NCBI RefSeq assembly: GCF_014084105.1
Contig: NZ_CP048289.1
Span: 2,985,922 to 3,049,921, forward strand
Direction of reading: 5' to 3'
Length of the DNA stretch: 64,000 bases
Source of the DNA: Streptacidiphilus sp. P02-A3a
Lineage (GTDB): Bacteria > Actinomycetota > Actinomycetes > Streptomycetales > Streptomycetaceae
Positions 54,140 through 64,000 of the stretch are shown here, piece by piece; the stretch's first letter is position 1; each line of letters starts with the position of its first letter. The notes under the pieces were generated by a model, which saw nothing but the letters and a program-made list of their open reading frames with translations, was not told where the DNA came from and ran no database searches. The translations under genes and the position numbers were made by a program.

Positions 54140-54498
54140 CTGTTCCAGGTTCGCACTGGCGCAGGACACGGTCAAGGTTGGTGCCTCGGCCGTGGTCGTG
54201 TCCCGAGCGGCGCTCTTCGCTCGCTTAACCCCCCTCCCTGGCAAGGGAGATAGCGAGACGGGATCGATTGTGCCCAGGGCTGCTCCAGAGCCTGCTCGCG
54301 GTTCCGTTCGAACCCCCGGCTACGTGCATTTCGATCGTGGACACTCGGAGATATTCACGAGGAGGGAAGTTCGAGTTGCTTGACTCCATGGGACGCATGG
54401 ACACGGCTGCTGCCCCTGATTCACGGACTCTTGACGGACTGTCATGATGGCGTAAGAGTGTGCAAGTCCGCGAAAGTGCCTTGCACCTGGAGGGGATC
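54140..54498. other. gene-free stretch between divergent genes
   Basis: It lies between the GntR operator and the 86-residue gene, is less GC-rich than average, and should hold both promoters. No gene or RNA was recognised. Confidence 0.4.
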
Positions 54499-54759
54499 AT
54501 GACGCTACGTTTCATCGGGATCGACCCGGAGACCAACGGGAACGGCTCGTCGACGTTCTGGATCGACGAGGACTCCAGGGAGATCATCGCGCAGGGATAC
54601 ATCGCCGGGGAGGCACTGAGGCAGAAGGTCGCACAGACCCCTGCCCCGGGCCACGAGGCGGGTATCCCCGAGGGCGAGGACATCATCCGTATCCCGGTCC
54701 GCTTGGTGCCGGTGCTCCGAAAGGTATGCGATGCCGCAGAACGAATGGGCTTGGGCTGA
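54499..54759 (+). CDS. hypothetical protein, 86 aa, partner of DUF6879
   Basis: ATG with GGAGGGG upstream. Its sequence (LRFIGIDPETNGNGSSTFWI, DEDSREIIAQGYIAGEAL, IRIPVRLVPVLRKVCDAAER) is a compact acidic protein. It overlaps the start of the DUF6879 gene by 29 bp, and this pair recurs beside XRE regulators in streptomycetes. Function unknown; a role in a toxin/antitoxin-like or phage-defence set is conceivable. Confidence 0.75.
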   Translation: MTLRFIGIDPETNGNGSSTFWIDEDSREIIAQGYIAGEALRQKVAQTPAPGHEAGIPEGEDIIRIPVRLVPVLRKVCDAAERMGLG

Positions 54760-55264
54760 ACCGTTCCGCGCGGCCCGCGCCTCCGCTGTGCACCTGGAGA
54801 TGAGGGACCTGTACGCGGTCGGTGACGAGTCCGGTCCGTACGATCGGTGGCGCGAGACCGGGGAGGCCGACACCGACCCCGACTCGGACATGTGGCGTCC
54901 CTGGACGACCGTCGCCAGGGAGATGAACGCCGGCGGCGTCCTGATGCGTCGGGCCCGCATCGTCTCCGAGCCGGTCACCGACTACATCAGGTACGAACAC
55001 GCCGGTACCGGCGTGAACCTCGCAGTCGGCGAACTGGTTCGCTGGCTCCCCAGGCGACTGGCCTCGGACCTCGCGCTGCCCGGAAACGACTTCTGGCTGT
55101 TCGACGACGCCACTGTCGTGTTCAACTACTTCACCGGGAAAGGCGACTGGGCCGAGTCCGGTACCGAGACCACCACCGACCCGGCTGTGGTGCGGCTGTG
55201 CCGCGACGCCTTCGAGTCCGTGTGGGCGCGGGCGACCCCGCACGAGGAATACAGGATCCGCTGA
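54731..55264 (+). CDS. DUF6879 family protein, 177 aa
   Basis: ATG with AAAGG upstream, overlapping the previous gene. Typical family pieces: FRAARASAVHLEMRDLYAVG, WRPWTTVAREMNAGGVLMRR, ARIVSEPVTDYIRYEHAGTG, WLPRRLASDLALPGNDFWLF, and VVFNYFTGKGDW. The family is widespread next to XRE-DUF5753 regulators in Streptomyces, as here with a 17-bp gap. No enzymatic residues are evident. Inference: effector of the small regulatory module. Confidence 0.88.
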   Translation: MPQNEWAWAEPFRAARASAVHLEMRDLYAVGDESGPYDRWRETGEADTDPDSDMWRPWTTVAREMNAGGVLMRRARIVSEPVTDYIRYEHAGTGVNLAVGELVRWLPRRLASDLALPGNDFWLFDDATVVFNYFTGKGDWAESGTETTTDPAVVRLCRDAFESVWARATPHEEYRIR

Positions 55265-55281
55265 GCTGAGCACCAGGAACC

Positions 55282-56133
55282 ATGGCCGAATCACCTTCCC
55301 CCAGTGCCCAGGCGGCTCGCGAACGCCTCGTGGCGCAACTGCGCGACCTCCGCCTGGATGCTGGCATCAGCGCACACGAGCTGTCCGCTCGCTGCGGCTG
55401 GAGCCCGGCGAAGACCTCCAGGCTGGAGCACGCCAAGGCCGCGCCCTCGGATGCCGATGTCCGCACCTGGTGCGAGGCTTGCGGCTACCCCGAGCAGGCC
55501 CCCGACCTGGTCGCCGCGAACCGCCAGGCCGACCGGCTGTACGCCGAGTGGCGCAGGCTGAACCGGTCGGGCCTGCTGCGGACGCAAGAGGACGTGCTAC
55601 TGCTGATCGAGCACACCCAGGTTCAGCGCGTCTACGTCTCCAACGTCGTACCGGGTTTCCTGCAGACGATCGACTACGCGACGGCCCTGCTGCGAGCGAT
55701 CACCCAGTTCCAGGGCACCCCGGACGACGTTGAGGCAGCGGCACGGTCGCGTACCCAGCGCGAGCGTGCCCTGCGAGGCGGTGAGCGGCGCTTCGTGGTG
55801 CTGATGGAGGAGTCCGTGTTGCGGTACCGGATCGGCGGCCGGGACGTGATGGCCGGGCAGTTGGCGCACCTGCTGGACGCGATCGGGCTGCCGTCGGTGG
55901 CACTCGGCGTGATCCCGTTCACCGCCGACCGGATCACGATGTGGCCACTGGAGGCCATGTACATCTTCGACGACGCACGGGTCGTCGTGGAGTCACTGAC
56001 CGCCGAGGTGAATGTCACGGCCCCCAGCCAGGTCCGCCTCTACCAGCGGGCGTTCCAGGAGATGGGCAGCATGGCGCTCTACGGTCCTGCCGCGAAAGTC
56101 CTGATCGAACGGGCCGTCGACGCTCTTTCCTGA
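55282..56133 (+). CDS. XRE-family regulator with DUF5753 (Scr1-type antitoxin-like)
   Basis: 283 residues. The ATG is preceded by CAGGAAC. The N-terminal HTH reads RLVAQLRDLRLDAGISAHEL, SARCGWSPAKTSRLEHAKAA. From ~110 a DUF5753 domain follows with VQRVYVSNVVPGFLQTIDYA, RRFVVLMEESVLRYRIGG, GVIPFTADRITMWPLEAMYI and VRLYQRAFQEMGSMALYGPA. DUF5753 regulators usually pair with a small DUF397 protein; here the partners are DUF6879 and the 86-residue protein, in the same direction and closely spaced. Confidence 0.9.
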   Translation: MAESPSPSAQAARERLVAQLRDLRLDAGISAHELSARCGWSPAKTSRLEHAKAAPSDADVRTWCEACGYPEQAPDLVAANRQADRLYAEWRRLNRSGLLRTQEDVLLLIEHTQVQRVYVSNVVPGFLQTIDYATALLRAITQFQGTPDDVEAAARSRTQRERALRGGERRFVVLMEESVLRYRIGGRDVMAGQLAHLLDAIGLPSVALGVIPFTADRITMWPLEAMYIFDDARVVVESLTAEVNVTAPSQVRLYQRAFQEMGSMALYGPAAKVLIERAVDALS

Positions 56134-56303
56134 TTGGTGTGCAAGAAAAGGGAAGGTGGTGGAAGAGCGGAACCGGCCGTCTCTACTGTCGGATCCATGG
56201 CAGATTCTGTGGACTCTTCGATCCTGCTGCTGGCTCGCAGTGACCTGCGGGGCAGGTCGAGGAACGGGCCGGGCATTGTCGACAACCTCACCGGGGAGTG
56301 GTC

Positions 56304-56666
56304 ATGAGCCGTGCGAGGGAACACATCTGCGACTACTGCATGAATCCGGCGGGCAGCCCGATCGCCCGCCTTGAACCCGGCAATGTGGCCTCACCGCTGG
56401 TCGGGGTCACCCACCCGGACTGCTGGAAGCGGTTCATGGACGAGGCGGAGGCGCTGGCCGCGTCGAGTGGGGGCTCGGCGAGCGGTGCCGCGCCGGAGCG
56501 GGCCTTCGGGCACTGCCGTCACTGCGGGGACGAGACCGTGGGGCGCCTGGTCGAGCACGTCGACCAGGGCAGCGGGCCCGGGTGGACCGTCGTGGTGTGT
56601 CCCCGCTGCGCGAGGAGGCCGCCCGTGGTCCCCGGGGCGGAGCAGCCACGGACGTACTCGCTGTGA
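56304..56666 (+). CDS. small Cys-rich, probably zinc-binding protein, 120 aa
   Basis: ATG with GGGGAG upstream. Two Cys clusters (HICDYCMNPAGSP with a later DCWKRF, then FGHCRHCGDETVG with VVVCPRCARRPPV) suggest zinc ribbons. In between lies a flexible Ala/Ser/Gly stretch. Family not recognised. It follows the XRE regulator and may belong to the same group. Confidence 0.65.
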   Translation: MSRAREHICDYCMNPAGSPIARLEPGNVASPLVGVTHPDCWKRFMDEAEALAASSGGSASGAAPERAFGHCRHCGDETVGRLVEHVDQGSGPGWTVVVCPRCARRPPVVPGAEQPRTYSL

Positions 56667-56752
56667 TCGGCGCAGCCGACGGTGTACCAGTGACCGGAGC
56701 TGTCCACCGGGACCGCTGACAGCTCCCGGGTGGGCTCGTCCAGCGGATTGCG

Positions 56753-57001
56753 GTGGCACCGTCCAGATCAGCCCGGGAGGGCTCGGCCGGGAGACCCTCG
56801 TCAACTCACTGGGAGGCACTGGTCGGGGCGATCCTCGGTGAGGCCATCGCCGAGTTCAGCGGTTCGATGGAGCGGGCGAACTCACTGGGCGGCGACGCCG
56901 CCGAGGCCATCGCCCTGCTGATCCGCTCACTGGCGGAGACCGGCGCCAGCTCCCGGGTCGCCGCCATCCTGGTGGAGGGGCTGCGCCCGCAGAAGCCGTG
57001 A
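56753..57001 (+). CDS. hypothetical protein, 82 aa
   Basis: GTG start of moderate quality. The second half is a helical region (EALVGAILGEAIAEFSGSME, then AEAIALLIRSLAETGASSRV). No family recognised. Its start is uncertain; the first 20 residues may not be translated. Confidence 0.45.
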   Translation: MAPSRSAREGSAGRPSSTHWEALVGAILGEAIAEFSGSMERANSLGGDAAEAIALLIRSLAETGASSRVAAILVEGLRPQKP

Positions 57002-57112
57002 GCGGGGTGCAGCGGAAGCCCGGGCGTGGGCTCGCCCGGGCCGGAGCGCCCCGCCGCACGCGCCGGGAAAACCGCTGTCGGGCAACTGGATCAAGGTGGT
57101 AGAAGTACCGCT

Positions 57113-57901
57113 GTGCATAGGACTCTGGAGTTTCCCGATCTGCTGCGGCTGATCGACGAACGTGCGACCGCCTTCCGCGCCGTGATCGCCTCGGCGCCCA
57201 GCCTCGACGTGCAGGTGCCGACCTGCCCCGAGTGGACGCTGTTCGATCTGGCGCAGCACCTGGGCCAGGGGCGCCGTTTCCGGGCCGCCACCATCGCCGC
57301 GGGACCTGCCGACGCTCCCCCGGCCGAGGCCGTCGCCGAGCGCACCGTGCCGGCCCCCCGGGAGCGCGAGGAGCTGCTGGCCTGGTCGGCCGCAACGACG
57401 CGGCAGTTGCTGGACGCGCTGCTGGTGGCCGATCCGGACGGGAGTTGCTGGACCGGGTGGGGTCCCACGCAGGTGACGGACACCTGCGGTTCCGTCGCCC
57501 GGCACCAGATCCTTGAGATCGCGGTGCACACCTACGACGCCCAGGTCGCCGTGGGTGCCCCGCAGCCGCTGCCGGCCGAGGTGGCACTCGACGGTGTCGA
57601 GGAGGACCTGTTCATTTCCTGCTTCACGACGAGCGCCTGGCCGCACAAGCCCACCGCCTTCGACTTCCACGCCACCGAGGGCCGTTCCTGGCGCCTCACG
57701 GTCGACGGCGACGGCGCGCGGACCACCCGGCTGCCCGCTACCGGCGAGGACCCGGACGCGGCCGGCGTGTCTCTTCGCGGCACGGCCAGTGATCTGGTCC
57801 TCTACCTGTACCAACGCATTTCGGTGGACGCCCTGCAACTCGACGGGGACGCACAGCTGCTCGACCTGCTCCACGCCTGGGAGCCGGAGGACTGGGCGTG
57901 A
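57113..57901 (+). CDS. maleylpyruvate isomerase family mycothiol-dependent enzyme
   Basis: 262 residues from a GTG. The N-terminal DinB/MDMPI-type four-helix bundle has PTCPEWTLFDLAQHLGQGRR with a metal-ligand His, and VARHQILEIAVHTYDAQVAV with the Glu and His ligands. A C-terminal domain (FHATEGRSWRLTVDGDGART, GTASDLVLYLYQRISVDALQ) completes the family. Such enzymes use mycothiol, the actinobacterial thiol, for isomerisation or detoxification. The substrate is unknown. Converges on a fatty-acid-type dehydrogenase across a strong hairpin. Confidence 0.85.
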   Translation: MHRTLEFPDLLRLIDERATAFRAVIASAPSLDVQVPTCPEWTLFDLAQHLGQGRRFRAATIAAGPADAPPAEAVAERTVPAPREREELLAWSAATTRQLLDALLVADPDGSCWTGWGPTQVTDTCGSVARHQILEIAVHTYDAQVAVGAPQPLPAEVALDGVEEDLFISCFTTSAWPHKPTAFDFHATEGRSWRLTVDGDGARTTRLPATGEDPDAAGVSLRGTASDLVLYLYQRISVDALQLDGDAQLLDLLHAWEPEDWA

Positions 57902-58010
57902 CGGCACGCCACCGCGGACAGACCGGCCGCCCCGGCAAGCAGCCCGGCAACGGCGCGCGCTGACCGCCCGTGACCGCGGCCCCCCTGGGAACCGGTCGTC
58001 CGGCTGCGGC

Positions 58011-58047
58011 GCGTGGTCCCCGGCGTGAGCGTTGCCGGGGACCACGC
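58011..58047. terminator. bidirectional terminator hairpin
   Basis: A 14-bp perfect stem (GCGTGGTCCCCGGC / GCCGGGGACCACGC) with a 9-base loop lies between two converging genes. Confidence 0.9.
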
Positions 58048-58058
58048 GGGGGCCGGGG

Positions 58059-58916
58059 TCAGTACTGGTAGAAGCCGCGGCCGGACTTGCGGCCGAGGAG
58101 GCCGGCGTCGACCATGCGCTGGAGCAGCGGGGGAGCGGCGTAGAGGGGTTCCTTGTACTCGTGGTACATCGACTCGGCGATGGAGACGATGGTGTCCAGG
58201 CCGATCAGGTCGCAGAGCCGGAGCGGACCCATCGGGTGGGCGCAACCCGCCTCCATGCCCTTGTCGATGTCCTCGGCGGTGGCCACGCCGGTCTCGAACA
58301 TCCGCACGGCCGACAGCAGGTAGGGCACCAGTAGCGCGTTGACGACGAATCCGGCCCGGTCGCGGGCGCGGATCGGGTCCTTGCCGAGGACGGTGCGGGT
58401 GAACTCCTCGGCGCGGGTGACCGTCTCGGCGGAGGTGGTCAGCGTCGGGATGATCTCCACCAGCTTCTGCACCGGGGCCGGGTTGAAGAAGTGGACGCCG
58501 AGCACCTGCTCCGGGCGGGAGGTCGCCGAGGCGAGCTTCACGATCGGGATGGACGAGGTGTTGGACGCCAGGATCGCGTCGCGCCGCTCGACCACCTTGT
58601 CCAGGGTCTGGAAGATCGCGGTCTTGATGTCCTCGCGCTCCGCGACGGCCTCGATGACCAGGTCGCGGTCGGCGAAGTCGGCCAGCTCGGTGGTGAAGGA
58701 GATGCGGGAGAGGGCCGCGTCGCGGTCCTCCTGGCTGAGCTTGCCGCGCCGCGCGGCGGTGTCCAGCGAGCCGGTCAGCCGGGTGCGGCCGATCTCCAGG
58801 GCCTCGCCGTTCGCCTCGGAGACCTTGACGTCCAGCCCGGCCCGGGCGAACACCTCCGCGATGCCCGACCCCATGAGGCCGCAGCCGACGACCCCTACAC
58901 GCGTGATGTCGCTCAC
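58059..58916 (-). CDS. 3-hydroxybutyryl/3-hydroxyacyl-CoA dehydrogenase
   Basis: 285 residues from a GTG with AAGGA upstream, a typical single-domain HBD length. The Rossmann fold starts GVVGCGLMGSGIAEVFARAG. The catalytic His is in VLGVHFFNPAPVQKLVEIIP, and ILASNTSSIPI and GFVVNALLVPYLLSAVRMFE are family motifs. It ends in the C-terminal 3HCDH domain (GMEAGCAHPMGPLRLCDLIG, LGRKSGRGFYQY). It oxidises (S)-3-hydroxyacyl-CoA in beta-oxidation or butyrate/PHB metabolism. A TetR-style palindrome lies 82 bp upstream. Confidence 0.93.
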   Translation of the reverse strand: MSDITRVGVVGCGLMGSGIAEVFARAGLDVKVSEANGEALEIGRTRLTGSLDTAARRGKLSQEDRDAALSRISFTTELADFADRDLVIEAVAEREDIKTAIFQTLDKVVERRDAILASNTSSIPIVKLASATSRPEQVLGVHFFNPAPVQKLVEIIPTLTTSAETVTRAEEFTRTVLGKDPIRARDRAGFVVNALLVPYLLSAVRMFETGVATAEDIDKGMEAGCAHPMGPLRLCDLIGLDTIVSIAESMYHEYKEPLYAAPPLLQRMVDAGLLGRKSGRGFYQY

Positions 58917-58998
58917 TACTTCGTCCTTCGTTTCAATGGCTGCGGACCTCCGCAGCTGCCGCCCCGACGTTACTCCCCGGTTCTGCGTGTCCATAAGA

Positions 58999-59014
58999 CT
59001 GAACGCCCGTTCAG
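58999..59014. promoter_or_regulatory. palindromic operator between divergent dehydrogenase and SDR genes
   Basis: CTGAACGCCCGTTCAG is a perfect 7-bp inverted repeat (CTGAACG / CGTTCAG) with a 2-base centre. It is typical of TetR-family operators (GAACG-N2-CGTTC) in fatty-acid regulation. It sits in the 115-bp spacer, 18 bp before the SDR start. No regulator gene is adjacent. Confidence 0.68.
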
Positions 59015-59031
59015 GGACCAACAATGGCCGG

Positions 59032-62154
<3,123 letters not shown>

Positions 62155-62167
62155 GGGGTCCACCGTC

Positions 62168-63106
62168 GTGCAGATCGCACCCAAGGGCGAGCAGGCCCGC
62201 AACAACACCGCGCTGCCCAAGGCGCTCACCCTGGTCGAGGCACTGCCCTGGCTGGAGCGCTTCCACGGCAAGACCGTGGTCATCAAGTTCGGCGGCAACG
62301 CCATGGTCGACCAGGAGCTGAAGGCCGCGTTCGCGCAGGACGTGGTGTTCCTGCGCTACGCCGGGCTGCGCCCGGTCATCGTCCACGGCGGGGGCCCGCA
62401 GATCAGCGCCCACCTGGACAAGCTCGGCCTGGAGTCCTCGTTCACCGCCGGGCTGCGGGTGACCACCCCGGAGACCATGGACGTGGTCCGGATGGTCCTC
62501 GCCGGGCAGGTGCAGCGCGAACTCGTCGGCCTGCTCAACGAGCACGGCCCGTTCGCGGTCGGGATGACCGGCGAGGACGCGCACACCATGACCGCGGTCA
62601 AGCGCTACGCCGAGGTCGACGGCGAACAGGTCGACATCGGCCTGGTCGGCGACATCGCGCACGTCGAGCCGGGCGCGGTGAACGCGCTGCTGGCGGACGG
62701 CCGGATCCCGGTCATCTCCTCGGTCGCGCGCGGCCTGGACGGCCACGTCTACAACATCAACGCGGACACCGCCGCCTCCGCCATGGCGGTGGCCCTGGGC
62801 GCGGAGATGCTGGTCGTGCTCACCGACGTCGAGGGCCTGTACGCCGACTGGCCGGCCAGCGACGACGTGATCAGCCAGCTCGGCGCGTCCGAGCTGGAGA
62901 AAATACTGCCCACGCTGGCCAGCGGCATGCTCCCGAAGATGGAGGGCTGCCTGCGGGCGGTACGCGAGGGGGTGGGCACCGCGCGCGTCCTGGACGGGCG
63001 CGTCCAGCACAGCCTGCTGCTGGAGATCTTCACCGACGAGGGCATCGGCACCATGGTCGTGCCGGACAACGACAACGAGCCGATCATCACAGGGGGTCTG
63101 GCATGA
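62168..63106 (+). CDS. argB: acetylglutamate kinase
   Basis: 312 residues from a GTG. Amino-acid-kinase motifs: [49 protein letters not shown] and [20 protein letters not shown]. The arginine-sensitive class is suggested by an extended N-terminus ([18 protein letters not shown]). It phosphorylates N-acetylglutamate. It is 13 bp after argJ and overlaps argD by ATGA. Confidence 0.97.
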   Translation: MQIAPKGEQARNNTALPKALTLVEALPWLERFHGKTVVIKFGGNAMVDQELKAAFAQDVVFLRYAGLRPVIVHGGGPQISAHLDKLGLESSFTAGLRVTTPETMDVVRMVLAGQVQRELVGLLNEHGPFAVGMTGEDAHTMTAVKRYAEVDGEQVDIGLVGDIAHVEPGAVNALLADGRIPVISSVARGLDGHVYNINADTAASAMAVALGAEMLVVLTDVEGLYADWPASDDVISQLGASELEKILPTLASGMLPKMEGCLRAVREGVGTARVLDGRVQHSLLLEIFTDEGIGTMVVPDNDNEPIITGGLA

Positions 63107-64000
63107 GCAGCACCGAGGCGCCGACGGGCAACGAGCAACTGACCGCTCGCTGGCAGGGCGCGCTGATGGACAACTTCGGCACCCCGCGGGTCCCCTTCGT
63201 CCGCGGCGAGGGCGTGCACCTGTGGGACGCCGACGGCAAGCGCTACACCGACCTGCTGGCCGGGATCGCGGTCAACTCCCTCGGCCACGCCCACCCGGCG
63301 GTGGTCGCCGCCGTCACCGAGCAGATCGGCACCCTGGGCCACGTCTCGAACCTGTTCATGGCCGAGCCCACGATCCGCCTCGCCGAGCGGCTGATCGAGC
63401 TGTCCGGGCGGCCGGACGGCCGGGTCTACTTCTCCAACTCCGGCGCCGAGGCGGTCGAGGCCGCCTTCAAGATCGGACGGCTGACCGGCCGCACCCACAT
63501 GGTCTCCGCCACCGGCGGCTTCCACGGCCGGACGATGGGGGCGCTCGCGCTCACCGCCCAGCCCGGCAAGCAGGAGCCCTTCCTGCCCCTGCCCGGCGAG
63601 GTCAGCAACGTCCCCTACGGCGACACCGAGGCGCTGCGGGCCGCCGTCACCACCGAGACCGCGTTGGTGATCCTGGAGCCGATCCAGGGCGAGAACGGCG
63701 TCGTCGTCCCGCCCGCCGACTACCTGCGCGCCGCCCGCGAGATCACCCGGGCCACCGGCACGCTGCTGGTCCTGGACGAGATCCAGACCGGCATCGGCCG
63801 CACCGGGCACTGGTTCGCGCACCAGGCCCTGGAGGGCGTCGACCCGGACGTGGTCACCCTGGCCAAGGGCCTCGGCGGCGGCCTGCCGATCGGCGCCACC
63901 CTCGCCTTCGGCGACGCCGCCGCGCTGCTCCACCCCGGCCAGCACGGCAGCACCTTCTCCGGCAACCCGGTGGTCTGCGCGGCCGCGCTGGCGGTGCTGC
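63103..64000 (+). CDS. argD: acetylornithine aminotransferase (3' end outside window)
   Basis: The ATG overlaps the argB stop. The PLP fold is read up to the window end: [54 protein letters not shown] and the PLP-lysine segment [19 protein letters not shown]. Around 300 of ~400 residues are present. It converts N-acetylglutamate semialdehyde to N-acetylornithine. An argR gene often follows in this order; it would lie outside the window. Confidence 0.95.
   Translation, partial: MSSTEAPTGNEQLTARWQGALMDNFGTPRVPFVRGEGVHLWDADGKRYTDLLAGIAVNSLGHAHPAVVAAVTEQIGTLGHVSNLFMAEPTIRLAERLIELSGRPDGRVYFSNSGAEAVEAAFKIGRLTGRTHMVSATGGFHGRTMGALALTAQPGKQEPFLPLPGEVSNVPYGDTEALRAAVTTETALVILEPIQGENGVVVPPADYLRAAREITRATGTLLVLDEIQTGIGRTGHWFAHQALEGVDPDVVTLAKGLGGGLPIGATLAFGDAAALLHPGQHGSTFSGNPVVCAAALAVL

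Overview
The window is high-GC DNA from an actinomycete, most likely a Streptomycetaceae member (Streptomyces, Kitasatospora or a close relative). The case rests on strong G/C bias at third codon positions, GTG starts, GGAGG-type ribosome binding sites, DUF5753/XRE and DUF6879 proteins, a mycothiol-dependent-enzyme homologue, actinobacterial-type LexA boxes and a complete argC-argJ-argB-argD start of an arginine operon.

Layout. 1-25 kb is an accessory stress and metabolism region. It holds a truncated Abhydrolase_9 membrane protein, a lactonase, a carboxymuconolactone-decarboxylase-like protein, a SulP anion transporter, two separate DUF2252 proteins, DUF2254, SHOCT, GAP, DUF7144, DUF6325 and amphi-Trp proteins, an MFS exporter, and a lipid-phosphate group (diacylglycerol kinase, PAP2 phosphatase and a PAP2-like protein without catalytic residues). 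Gluconokinase, a GH15 glucosidase/trehalase (frameshifted) and glucose 1-dehydrogenase lie side by side. With the lactonase they could take alpha-glucosides through glucose, gluconolactone and gluconate to 6-phosphogluconate.

25-41 kb is a damaged and rearranged region. It contains a 5'-truncated, frameshifted LamG/lectin gene, then a LexA-boxed operon of dnaE2 plus an ImuB-like Y-family protein lacking catalytic residues. A second LexA-boxed dnaE2 copy is cut off at its 3' end by a mobile element. The element has three overlapping tyrosine-recombinase genes plus a small HTH/coiled-coil protein, in the style of Tn554 or a recombinase trio.

41-50 kb holds a TetR regulator and small proteins. 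An XRE/TPR regulator follows, with a compact four-gene set: a left-handed beta-helix transferase, a MurA-like enzyme with Asp at the Cys115 position, a serine hydrolase and MurB. This looks like a dedicated lactyl-ether amino-sugar (muramic-acid-like) pathway and is the most interesting candidate system here. An AEC transporter and a GNAT acetyltransferase flank it.

50-57 kb holds an IS701-type transposase remnant and a group resembling the regulatory end of an actinomycete integrative conjugative element: a UTRA/GntR repressor, a palindromic operator at two promoters, a small protein and a Nudix (Pif-like) protein. Next comes a module of an 86-residue protein, DUF6879 and XRE-DUF5753. 57-64 kb looks like core chromosome: a mycothiol-dependent maleylpyruvate isomerase homologue, 3-hydroxyacyl-CoA dehydrogenase and SDR genes sharing a palindromic operator, and argCJBD behind an ArgR-type box.

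All assignments come from reading the sequence and recalling families. No database search was run.
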